A DNA stretch of 64,000 nucleotides from Proteromonas lacertae. Lineage: Eukaryota > Sar > Bigyra > Opalinata > Proteromonadidae. Under the pieces are notes generated by a model. The model was not told the origin of the DNA and searched no databases. It was given only the letters and a program-made list of their open reading frames with translations. The translations under genes and the position numbers were made by a program. Location of the stretch: assembly GCA_002245135.1 (NCBI GenBank), contig NGBS01000299.1, positions 1 to 64,000 of the forward strand, in the 5' to 3' direction. Shown here piece after piece: positions 40,301 through 50,677 of the stretch (the stretch's first letter is position 1; each line of letters opens with the position of its first letter).

Positions 40301-40459
40301 CAAGAACATGATCTAAGTGAATTACTTGATGCATATACTCCTAAATCTTTGAAGAAGCTGTTTAGTAAATCATCACGTAGTGTTAATTCATCAAGAAGAA
40401 AAGCTAATGAAGAATATTTATTAGCTGAAGATATGGATGATGAAATAGTATATCAATAA
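37310..40459 (+). CDS. Fusion of an ANF-receptor/class C ligand-binding ectodomain to a CPA1 Na+/H+ exchanger
   Basis: Eleven exons: 37310-37388, 37413-37498, 37526-37605, 37635-37709, 37749-38028, 38073-38554, 38591-38760, 38796-39076, 39124-39858, 39886-40139 and 40183-40459. They sum to 2799 bases: 932 codons plus stop, with no frame break. A signal peptide (MRFNIFILFLIFSFTIA) precedes a venus-flytrap domain: AVEVINSNDTL, IIMGAGSS, QIDYGSTASVLSD, IGWKYITIIAENSDYG, and GKWNPDI at its end. Exon 8 alone carries the last ectodomain strand (GTIYKGSGTF) and the first exchanger helix (FFTIVTLLLVTSLACGA). The exchanger has LLPIIIFESGFGM, SATDPVSTLAIFG, GESVVNDAVSIVLF with the Asn-Asp pair of electroneutral exchangers, and AGLRGAIAYSL. 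The C-terminal tail is short, about 80 residues. It is predicted to couple extracellular ligand binding to Na+/H+ exchange; that coupling is inference. Confidence 0.9.
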
Positions 40460-40530
40460 TAATATGACTTTCTTCATCATTTTAATATTTGTGGGGTAAG
40501 AAAATAATTTTGGAACACCAATATTCAAAA

Positions 40531-43500
40531 TGAATCATGTATGGTGTAAATCTATCAGTTCAATAGAGAAAAAAATATCAGAAAGAGTATCATTGCATTA
40601 TTCTGATCATAGTCTTTGGATTTTCTTAAGAATTTGTGTAGTAATTCTCAAACCATCTTTTCTTGTGAGAAATGTTTAACAAACTTTTCAAATTTATACT
40701 ACAAATACCAACAAAAATCAGTATGTCGAGATTTTATTTTTATCTCTAGGAAAATCCACTCAAACAGATAATTATCGACTATGCTCAGAAATGCTGCGGT
40801 TTAAATAATGAAAATCTCCAAAATCTTCGTGATTTTCTTCAATCTTTAAGAAAATATCCATTTAGGGTAAAATTTCTAAAATCTTATTCACCTAGTTATT
40901 TTTAAAAGATGAAACATTTTATAACTGTATAAAATTGAAGATAGACTATTTAATTTACAACCAAATTGTACTTCAATGGAATGACAAAAATGGTGTTTTA
41001 CTATTGTTTTCTGATTGTAGTGAATTGAGATATTATGTTAGCGTATGTTTTATAAATATCTATAAGCAAATATCAATACCAAAATCAGTATTTAATATCC
41101 TGTCAAAAGGATTAGAGGATAATAAAACAAACGAAATGTTGGAATTATTAATGAATGGTTTTATTTCATTAATGAAATCTACACAATTTAAACATTCAAA
41201 TGAATTTCAATCATTTATAAATGCATTATTCAAAATACAATGTGATATATATATTGATAGTTTACCATTATATGTATTAATATATATATATATATTTGTT
41301 ATTATTTTTAATAATTCTATAGAGTATGAAATTCTTATTAACATGTTCATATTTTGAACCAAGTACATATTCTACTCTTCTTAGAACTGAATTTATTGGT
41401 GAGTATGTATATATATAATATAATATAATGAATAGAGACGTATCAATGAGATGTTTATCAATGTTATGTGATGGTAATATAACGCCATCAGCAGCTGCAA
41501 TTTATGAAATGTTAAAAACGAAAACAATAAATGAAAATCTATTTTATAATGAAGTAATCAATCAGTTTTCATCTAAAAGAGACAGTATAATGAATGGAAT
41601 ATTTGCAGTGACATTTATTTCAATAATAGACTCCTGGTCTAGGAATAATTTGAATGAATTTTTATTTCCTCGTAAATTAATAGATTATGCTCAACATAGA
41701 GGGATTAGTATATTATTATTTGGTGATAATAGTAATAAATATTCTTTTAATGAAATTTATAAAGAAATTCAGAGTATTAAACAGAAATGTGATTCTGGAG
41801 ATGATAATAGAAATCCATATCAATTGTTAGGAGAATATTTCATTACATTAGAGTCAAAAACAAATATTAAGGTATATAGAGATGTTTTATTGAATCTATT
41901 AACAGCTATGAGTATTTATGCAATAAAATCTACAGCGTATAAATTTATATCTTTTTATATATTTCATAGAAAAGAATATCAGTATAAGATTATTAAAGAT
42001 TTATACAACAATTTAACAGCACCATATATAAACAAATATCCAATAATAAATGATGAAGAGTTATATAAAGCATTATTCAAGTTTCATTCATGTTTTAATT
42101 ACCACTTAGATATTGAAGAAGTGTGCTATAAGTGTCAGTTATTAGGAAGTGCTAAGACTGAATTGGTGTTTAATACTCTTATTCAAGGTATAAAAGATGA
42201 ATGGATTCATGATTCTAATGAATCTTCAGTTATGGTTATTAGATTAATACATTTATCAGCTTTTATTAGTAACTATTTGAAAATACATATAAATGATATT
42301 TATGTATTTATAATAATTATATATTTTTAGTTGGTAAATGAATATCTAAATGTAGTTAAACAAGATTTGTATTTACACTCAATTAATCACTTTAATGATC
42401 ATGTTAGTGCTTCTATTCCTGCGTTTAGAGTATATTATAACTTATTGTAATTATTAATGTTTAGATTTTTGTAAAGTATTTAACTTCGGAGAAAAGAGAA
42501 ATATTATTTGCATCATTACAACAATTTACAGTTAAATTTATGTACAAATTTACTCCAAAAGATTTATCAGATTTTAATGATTTATTTGAAGAAGGAGATA
42601 GTGGTTCATCATCTTCTTCTCTTTCTCCAGAACAGTATAAAATCAAAATGATTGACAATACAATTGAACATGATCAACATTTAATGGTATTGAATAATCT
42701 AGAAGGTTCAAATATTAATTATTATTTCGATAATATATTCACATGTGAAAAGTGTTTAGAATGTTATAGAAAATTACCAATTGAAATACAACAAAATCCA
42801 TTAATAGCAACATCCTTAAAACATGTTTTATGTTCAAAGGATGTAGATTTAATAAATCGATGTTTTGATAGTTTATATATATTTCCAATACATATATTAG
42901 TTAAATCAACTGTTCAAGATTATATGAAATCTGGAATAAGAACTTTAGAAAATAATAATTATGTTGCAAAATGGAAGAATAAAGAAACAGGGATGTATAT
43001 TGCGTGTCATAATCAATCATTAAGAGAATATGCATTAATGGTCACTAATATAAAGGAAATAGATTATAGTGGATTGTATGGGTTAATTGATATATTACAA
43101 GATGCAGAATCACCTTATAGAAATTGTATATATATATATATATATTAATCATCTATAGTATATCCTGTGAATAATATTTGGACTTGTCTTGGCTATTTGT
43201 TCAGTTCCTTACATAATCCTTATCCAGTTACTTTTATTGATTTATTAATGAAATGTTTGACACTATTATCATCACCTGTTACTAAATTGATGTGTTTATC
43301 TGTATTATATATTTATTGTATATATTATTTTCTTTAAATAGTCATGTTTTTTCACAAGTTGTTGTATTATCAGTTCATGGTATAATGAAGCTACCTTTCA
43401 GACTCCTGAATTTAAAAGAATGATTGGTAAAGGATTATTATTTTATATTCATCCAGCTAACCATTCACAATTTCCATTCATTGTACATAGATTGAATTTA

Positions 43501-44664
43501 GCATTAGATACTCAATATTATTCAATAAATGAATTGTTTGATACATTATTTAACAATTTATCTCAATATCAAAGAGATGTTTCAACAACAATGTTGTGTT
43601 TATTTATATGGGATTTTGTCAAGTATTTGCTTATTCAATATAATAAACCAATTGATGTAATAAGAGAATCAACAGAATTGTATAAAGCATTACAAGTATA
43701 TGAACCAACTGAAGAAAATAAAATACTATTCTTTTCTTTAAAAGAAACAATTAATCAGATTTGGTTTGATTTGTTTTACGTTTATGAAACTTATTCCTTA
43801 TTGTTGAATAATGATGCTGCTAAAGAATGTATATATATTTTTAATATTATAATTATATTAAAAATATAGTATTTGCTAGAACATTAGGAATAACTGTAAT
43901 AAGGTCATTATCAATTCGTGATAATTTACTGAGAGAAAAAGTATTGTCTGATATTCTACTCAGTCGTATTGCTAAGTATACAGAAATCATGTTATGTAAA
44001 TTACTGTATTATTATTGATTTATTTATTCATTGTATTATTCTATAGACAAAGGTATTCAAACTATCCAAGAAAATACTCATGAAATATACTTGAAATTCA
44101 TAAAATGTTTTATAATAGAAGTAAAAGCATCATTTCCTCAAATATTTTATGATAAAATGAATTTACAAACAATTTTAATGACTTATTTATACGAAAGAAA
44201 TACTCATATAGCATCTACTATAGGAGACCGAATTGTATATTGATTATATATAATGTTATTTTTTTATGTAGATTGTTATTGATGATCAAGAAACACATGA
44301 TGCACATCATAAAATACAATTATTAATAGAGACTTGGGTTAATTCGATGTATGAGATATGGTATACATACGATCTTGACCAATATTTCGCTTTACATTCA
44401 AGAGCTATTGATATTCTACTACAAATATTAGAAAAAAACACAAAAATTGTGCATGCTGCTCACATGAACTATTTGTATGAATTTTTGTGTCAATGTTTTG
44501 AATTTCCTCTTATAACTGCAATGGAAAAGTGGATTGAGGTTCATCTTAAGCTATTCGAACAAATTAAGCAGTATATGACAGAAAAGCAACAAAATAGTAT
44601 AATTGATTTAGTGAAAGAAAAGAAGAAAGTGTGGAAGAATAAATTTCAGATAACATTAGCTTAG
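40531..44664 (+). CDS. Large alpha-helical-repeat protein, unknown (karyopherin- or HEAT-like appearance)
   Basis: A chain of exons separated by 25-60 base GTAT...TAG introns. Clear exon bodies lie near 40750-40866, 40892-41270, 41430-42290, 42331-42430, 42465-43120, 43385-43825, 43872-43990, 44045-44230 and 44275-44664. The protein is a long series of amphipathic helices rich in Leu, Ile, Tyr and Lys, with a Ser-rich loop (SGSSSSSLSPE) near 42600. An early segment, ENPLKQIIIDYAQKCCGL, is followed by LFLKDETFYNCIKLKIDYLI. It ends VWKNKFQITLA at 44664. I recognise no signature. A nuclear transport receptor or scaffold is possible from the look alone. The exact start is uncertain; MNHVWCKSISSIEKK at 40531 is one candidate. 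Confidence 0.5.
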
Positions 44665-44827
44665 AAAATTGTTTCTAATTTAGAACCTTATAATATATAT
44701 AATTACTCCTTTTGAATACGTAATGTGAATTGAGTATAATGGTCATATCTATCTACATAATATCATCCTCAAAATAACATTGAATTTTGTAACGACTAAA
44801 AAAATCAAACTGATTTAATTTTGATAA

Positions 44828-45933
44828 ATGACCGAGAATGTAATTGATGAACTAGTATATATTAGTAATACATTTTGTAAAAATAGCATGATGGATTAGT
44901 ATATTATGAAAAGCACAGAAGTCACAGACCATATGACCATTTACTTGTTCATTTTAATTCAACAACCCTTAGATTACTTGAAAAAATATATGGTATTTTA
45001 ACTAATATGATATTATAGCTAACAACTATGAAGTGAGTGAATGGGAATATTTCTACCTGAAAATTTGGAAAGAAGACCCAACACAAGGTGATGTTGCAGC
45101 AAAAGTTATCTTAGGGAGGTTAGGAGTGCAAGATGTTCCGCTTTTCCAATCTTATTTTGCTCCATTTGGAGGAAGAATAAGTATCTCTCATTTCCTAGAA
45201 TTTATAACTTTATTTACCTTTTTCCATCCAGATCAACTATTGCCACTTAATTTATTCAATGATTCAAGTAAAAAGTAACAGATTTATCACAGAAGATCAG
45301 GTCTTTGTCTTGCTACATTATCTTAAAACTACACCAGATGGTTACCAAACAGTCGGTGTATGGTTATCTGATATAAAAAAGGATGAAAACGGTTTTATAC
45401 CTTTAAATGAATTAACTACTTTACTCTTGAATGAAATGTCAATATTATATATTTTATCAGAGTTAAAATCCAAAATAATAGAAACTATCATTACCTTTGA
45501 GGTATATCAAGGCATAGAACAGAAAAGAATATATTACGATGATTCTCAAATGACTGGTATTAAGCCGCCATCAGAAAGTTGTGTGTCTAGTATGTTGCGA
45601 CAGATGTTTTCTCATTACCCTCCTCCTTATTACTGTTCATATACTTATATACAAAGAGTGAGTATTGAGGATATATTGTTTGTCATAAGACAAAGATTTG
45701 GATATAGTACAAGACCTAATTGTGAATCATCTACTGCTTTACATTCCTCAGTTTCAACCAATAGTCTTAGAGTGTTGAAGAGTGTAGTATCACACGAAAC
45801 ATTAAGAAGTAAATCTCAAGTTAAGCCTTTAAACGTCAAAAAGAGCACAAATAATATGGAAATGAATAATTATTATAAAGTTAGTACAAATAGAATGTTT
45901 CAAGACAATACAAAAATTTCTCCTCTTATGTAA
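44828..45933 (+). CDS. EF-hand-derived paralogous family, member 6 (one frame break)
   Basis: Exon 1 is MTENVIDEL (44828-44854). After a 32-base intron comes HDGLVYYEKHRSHRPYDHLL to LLEKIY, then a 26-base intron and NNYEVSEWEYFYLKIWKED. A degenerate EF loop reads KKDENGFIPLNE: positions 3, 5, 6, 8 and 12 fit an EF-hand, but position 1 is Lys. The helix after it, LKSKIIETIITFEVYQ, resembles the exit helix of EF-hand regulators. The conserved end is PSESCVSSMLRQMFS, then IRQRFGYSTRPN and a Ser/Asn tail. One extra base near 45249 (CCACTTAATTTATTC) breaks the frame where sibling genes read LLPL-IYS. Confidence 0.62.
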
Positions 45934-46075
45934 GCAATTATCAGCATATTAAGAGTAAAATATTAAGTTAATTTATTATGAATTAGTTTTATTAGTTGTT
46001 TTGTCATTTATTAAAGAAAGTGGTTTTTCAAAAACTCAGATCTGGTATTGCTCGTTTTTTAGAAAATCATTTGTT

Positions 46076-47382
46076 ATGGTTGAAGAAAAATTAGACGAAT
46101 ATGTAGATATTTTTTTTCTCTATTTATTATGTATAGATTAATGGTATAGAGTTTTACCAGAAGCATAAGAATAGAAGACCTTACAACTACCTTCTTGTTC
46201 AGTTTAACCCAATCTGCTTGCCTTTTCTTGAAAGAATATATGGTATAGTGAGAATATTTATATTTTGTAGTTAATAATTACGAATTGTCAGAATGGGAGT
46301 ACTTTTATCTGAAAATATGGCAAGAAGACACAAGTCAAAATGATATTAGCGCTTCGCAATTATTAGAGAAATTAAATGTAAGAGGAATACCGATTTTTCA
46401 GAATTATTTCGCTCCTTACAGTATCACTAATTTTTTTAAATTATTTTTTATAGATGGTCGTGTATCTTTATCTATATTTTTGGAATTTATATGTATTTTT
46501 GGATTTTTCACAAATGAACAACTATTACCACTGTTATACTCCATTTCTAATGTAAAAAGTAATAGAGTCATAACAAAAGAACAAATAATTATATTTTTAC
46601 ACTCGCTTAAAGTACCTTTAGATCAATTACAACATATCTCAGTATGGATGGCAGATGTGGAAGATGAAAATGGATTTATACAACTAAACACACTAACATT
46701 ATATATACTAAACGAAAGATTGTTATTTTATTCAATTTATTCAATTCAATCTCAAATCATCGAATTTATAATAACAAGAGATGTATATGTTAGAATCAAT
46801 AGAAGAATGAAGTATTATTCAGATGTAGCAGAACCCAATATCGAGCAACCTCCAGAGTCTTGTCTTAATTATTTACAAAGAATAATTTTTTCAAACAATC
46901 CTCCACCTTTTTTTTTCTCTTATGCACCTTATAATCGTAGATTAAACCCTGAAGATTTGTTGTATGTAATAAGACAAAGATATGGTTATAGTATAAGACC
47001 AAACAGACAAAGTTCGTCAATGTTAAGTTCAAAATCAACTCGAAATAATCATAACAGTAGTATTAATAACATGAATACACTAAATGCAAATTATAAGAAA
47101 ACAACAACAACAGCCAATAGTAGCAGTAACAAAACCACTACTACTGCTACTACATATGGAAATACGTCTTCAATGACAAGGAATTCTCTTCTTGCAGGTT
47201 CAATTAGTTCAAATACTCTTAAAATTGCGAAATCACAAGTTCTGGTTGGTCATTCACCTTATACTAAACATTCTTCAAAATCAACTACTATTGATACTGA
47301 TAAATCTTTTAGAAATAAGACAAATTCAGCTAAAGTAGTTCCGTTAACATATCCAAATGATTGTTTGGAGGTAAAGGATTAA
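46076..47382 (+). CDS. EF-hand-derived paralogous family, member 7
   Basis: Exons: 46076-46102 (MVEEKLDEY), 46137-46242 (INGIEFYQKHKNRRPYNYLL to FLERIY), 46271-46420, and 46454-47382. The intron 46421-46453 is 33 bases and stop-free, so retention would only insert 11 residues; the sibling without it shows it is an intron. Blocks: NNYELSEWEYFYLKIWQED, RVSLSIFLEFICIFGFF, VKSNRVITKEQIIIFLHSL, degenerate EF loop VEDENGFIQLNT, IQSQIIEFIITRDVYVRI, PPESCLNYLQRIIFS and IRQRYGYSIRPNRQSS. A Thr/Ser/Asn-rich tail follows. The frame is intact. This is the best template for the plus-strand subfamily. Confidence 0.7.
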
Positions 47383-47688
47383 TATTTATTTAACATTGTG
47401 TAATAAATGTGTTATTTTTTATTTAATTCATTATGATTTCAATTCTTTTTATTATATAATTGGTGTATTTGTTATATTTGTTGTGTTGGTGTGTTGTTAA
47501 ATAACATTACTCGCTATAGTCTAAAATCCATTGCATATGTGTAATCACCTCACTCTGATGATTCAACTGTTAATGTTAGATATTATATATATTGTACTAA
47601 TATGTATATTAACATTTCATTATCTTTTTTCTACTTTTACACATATTCTTAAAATCAGAAAATAGTTTCGTTTCAAAACTAAAGATTT
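47383..47688. other. Intergenic region between members 7 and 8
   Basis: AT-rich, with no coding signal. Contains the GTTTCGTTTC box at its right edge (separate entry). Confidence 0.6.
47665..47674 (+). promoter_or_regulatory. GTTTCGTTTC box
   Basis: 15 bases before the ATG of family member 8 (47689). Variant of the CG-core motif. Confidence 0.4.
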
Positions 47689-48890
47689 ATGATTTCTGAT
47701 ATTCAGCTACCTCCACTACAGATTTTGGTATGAAATACTATTTAGTTATTAAATAGACCAACAGTTACGAATATTATATCAAACATAAAAGTAATAGACC
47801 AGCAAATTACCTTATAGCTCCAATAGATAAGAATATTTTTACCTTATTCGAAATATTACTGTGTATAAAATATAATATATTTATAATATTTATGTTAGTA
47901 AATAATTATGAGATTTCTGAATGGGAAGCTGTTTATCTTCATATTTGGTCTGAAGATAAAACTAAGCCTTATATATTTGTGGGATCATTCTTAAAATATT
48001 TGAATTGTGAAGATATACCAATACTTAAATCTTATTTTCAGCCATATGAAGGTAAAGTGACAATGACAATATATATAGAGTTTATATGTATTTTTGTATT
48101 TTTATCAAACAAACAATTATTACCTCTCATTCTGTCAATAACAAACGTTTATAGTAACAAAGTTATTTCAGAATTGCAGATTTACAACTTTTTTCATTCA
48201 ATACACATAGATAATGAGACACTTTTAGCTGTTCCAAGTTTGCTATTACACGAAGTAGAAAGAGATCAAAATAATCTAATTTCACTAGTTTCATTCATGA
48301 GATTCCTAGTTACAAATGAAGAATTTCTAAAACCTCTAGCATATGTTAAAAACAGTATTATTGAAAGAGTAATAACTGAAGAAGTATATTATACAATACT
48401 GAGAAGAAAGAAATATTTTGTTGATCAAGTAGAAAAACAAAAGAAGGCAGGTGAAACAATGATCCTTTTGAAATTCCCTCAAGAAAGTTGCATTAGTCAT
48501 ACAATTCGAACGTTATTTAGTGATAAGCCGTATGAATATTACTATGATTATATACCAAAGAATTTTATTAGTAACATAATGGATCGTGATATAAATGACA
48601 ATGAACACGAATCTGCATTTGACGAATATATAACAGTGATAAGAAAGCAATTTGGTTATAGTAATCGACATAATAGCAAGAATAGAAGCCAACTATGTAA
48701 ATCGAATAACAAGCTATTAAGAGAAAGTGGTAGTGAACACAATACGAAATCTCGTTTAACAAAACTTACGATTGATAAAGATGTATTTAGAACATCTCTA
48801 ATAAATGTTGCTTTTTCAGAAAATAGTAATAATATACAAACAGTTCTTTCACCTTTGAAAGCTACTCATACTTCTGTGTTTGATTCTTAA
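47689..48890 (+). CDS. EF-hand-derived paralogous family, member 8
   Basis: Starts MISDIQLPPLQIL. A 28-base intron leads to TNSYEYYIKHKSNRPANYLI and LFEILL, then a further intron to NNYEISEWEAVYLHIWSED. It continues VTMTIYIEFICIFVFL, KVISELQIYNFFHSI, a worn EF loop (ERDQNNLISLVS) and VKNSIIERVITEEVYYTI. The end is PQESCISHTIRTLFS, VIRKQFGYSNRHN and a Lys/Ser/Asn tail. Head-to-tail with members 6, 7 and 9, consistent with local tandem duplication. Frame intact. Confidence 0.68.
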
Positions 48891-49062
48891 TATTGTAATT
48901 TAGTTAGTTGATTATATGTATAATATTTCTAATTTATATCCCATGTGTATATACATGTAAATATTATGTATTATTTAATACAGTATTGTAATCTAAGTAT
49001 TTTATTCATTTTTATTTATATTTCAGTTATATTTTAAAGTTTTATTGTTATTTTAAAAAATA

Positions 49063-49072
49063 TATTCGTTTC
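49063..49072 (+). promoter_or_regulatory. TATTCGTTTC box
   Basis: 66 bases before the ATG of family member 9 at 49138; identical to the boxes at 21084 and 10028. Confidence 0.4.
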
Positions 49073-49137
49073 ACAAAATTAAAGAATTTCGGTTATAAAT
49101 TTATGAAAAGGTACTACTGAGAAAGCTATTTCTTTTC

Positions 49138-50530
49138 ATGAATATCGATATAAATAATATCTATAAACTCTGCTATTGTATTTTTAGCATTTAATATCCT
49201 TTTTATAGTTAATCAGTGTGAAGTGGATAAGATCCATGAAGTGTTTGATAAAATTGCTGACTCGTATTGACAAAATTTTATGGTAATATTACTATTAGAA
49301 ACGGAACTGTCACATTTGAGAAATTTATTACCACATTTAAAATTGACTGCTGTAGTATAATAAGTCAGTATTTTCTGCGATTCAGTATAATATAAAGTTA
49401 TTTTGATAGAAACTATTAATTATGATCAATTTGCTATTCTGGTATGTAGTCTAGGATTCTTAAGAATAGAACAATCACTTCCTAGTATTTAAAATATGAT
49501 GTATTATTTAATAGTACTTATGTTAATATTAAGTGTAAATTATGAAAATAAGATAAATTTAGATAATGCCATAACAATCCTTAAAGATTTTAGCACTACA
49601 GAGTATGTAGAAGAATTCAAAAATAAAAAGAAAGAAGTTTTTCCAATTGAATACAAATACTTCAAACATTACATTAAAACACATCCAAAGTGTCTAGAGA
49701 ATTATGAAATCCTTCGACTAAAGATTGGATATATATTTTTCCCAATAATGCATAGGTTACAAGAAATCTATCATAGAAGAGAGAAAATAGTTATAAAATA
49801 TAAACTAAATAACATTGTTCCAACCCAAATAATACAAAATATTGATGATGAATTAGATAAAGAAGATGAAGAAAATGAATTAAATCTAACGACACCCATT
49901 ATTCGACCTAGAGACTCTGTTAATCTTGTAAAATATCCAAATGAATCATATTGTGAGATTTTCTCTAGGATGATTAACAAAGATCCATATCCTTATAAAT
50001 ATGATTATGAGATGAATATAGATGATGAACAGAATGTATTAAATCTAATCTACAAACAAATGTCAATTGTATTTCTCTTTTTCCAGCCAACAGTTGTCAA
50101 ACGAGAAAATCCATTTATTGAATCAATCAAAAGAGATGGAGAAACCTTTACAGTTACATCTCCTGAAACAATAATGAATAGAAATAGAGAGAAACAATTA
50201 GCCAATCAGCCTTCAAGAAATAGATCACTTGTGACGTCACTATCGACAAGTGATATGGAAGGAGGAGGTTGTTCGTCATCTTCACTGAATCACAAAATAA
50301 ATGGAATTCATATGATCAGACATCATGATAGTTTATTAAATGATAGTAATCAATCCTTTAACCAATCTAGACCAATATCTAACTCAATAGATGGCATACA
50401 TATTGTTGTTAAACCGTCTTCTCTTCACATTAATTCGAATTTACTTTCTGCTAATCCTTCTACAGTAGACTGTCATTCAATTAATACCAAAACTGTAGTA
50501 CCAGAAATTTGTTCATCTGTAGATAGTTAA
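49138..50530 (+). CDS. EF-hand-derived paralogous family, member 9
   Basis: Starts MNIDINNIYKLCY. Four introns of 25-35 bases then join NQCEVDKIHEVFDKIADS, NGTVTFEKFITTFKIDCCSI, INYDQFAILVCSLGFLRIEQ and ILMLILSVNYENKINLD. Intron positions and phases match members 1 and 4, which places it in that subfamily despite lying next to members 6-8. The helical half reads YEILRLKIGYIFFPIMHRLQ. It continues with an acidic insert, CEIFSRMINKDPYPYKYDYE and a Ser/Asn tail. Frame intact with these introns. Confidence 0.66.
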
Positions 50531-50643
50531 ATTATTTTTATTTACTTTATTTTAATATAATAATATTCTAAATTCTATTGTATTTTTTTATTAATTAATG
50601 TTTTGGGTGATTTACATAGAAAAATCCAATTCTTTGTAAATTC

Positions 50644-50653
50644 TATCCGTTTC
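50644..50653 (+). promoter_or_regulatory. TATCCGTTTC box
   Basis: 25 bases before the ATG at 50678 of the aminopeptidase gene; same spacing as at 21084. Confidence 0.42.
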
Positions 50654-50677
50654 ATAGAAAATTCTTTTTATTCTTAA

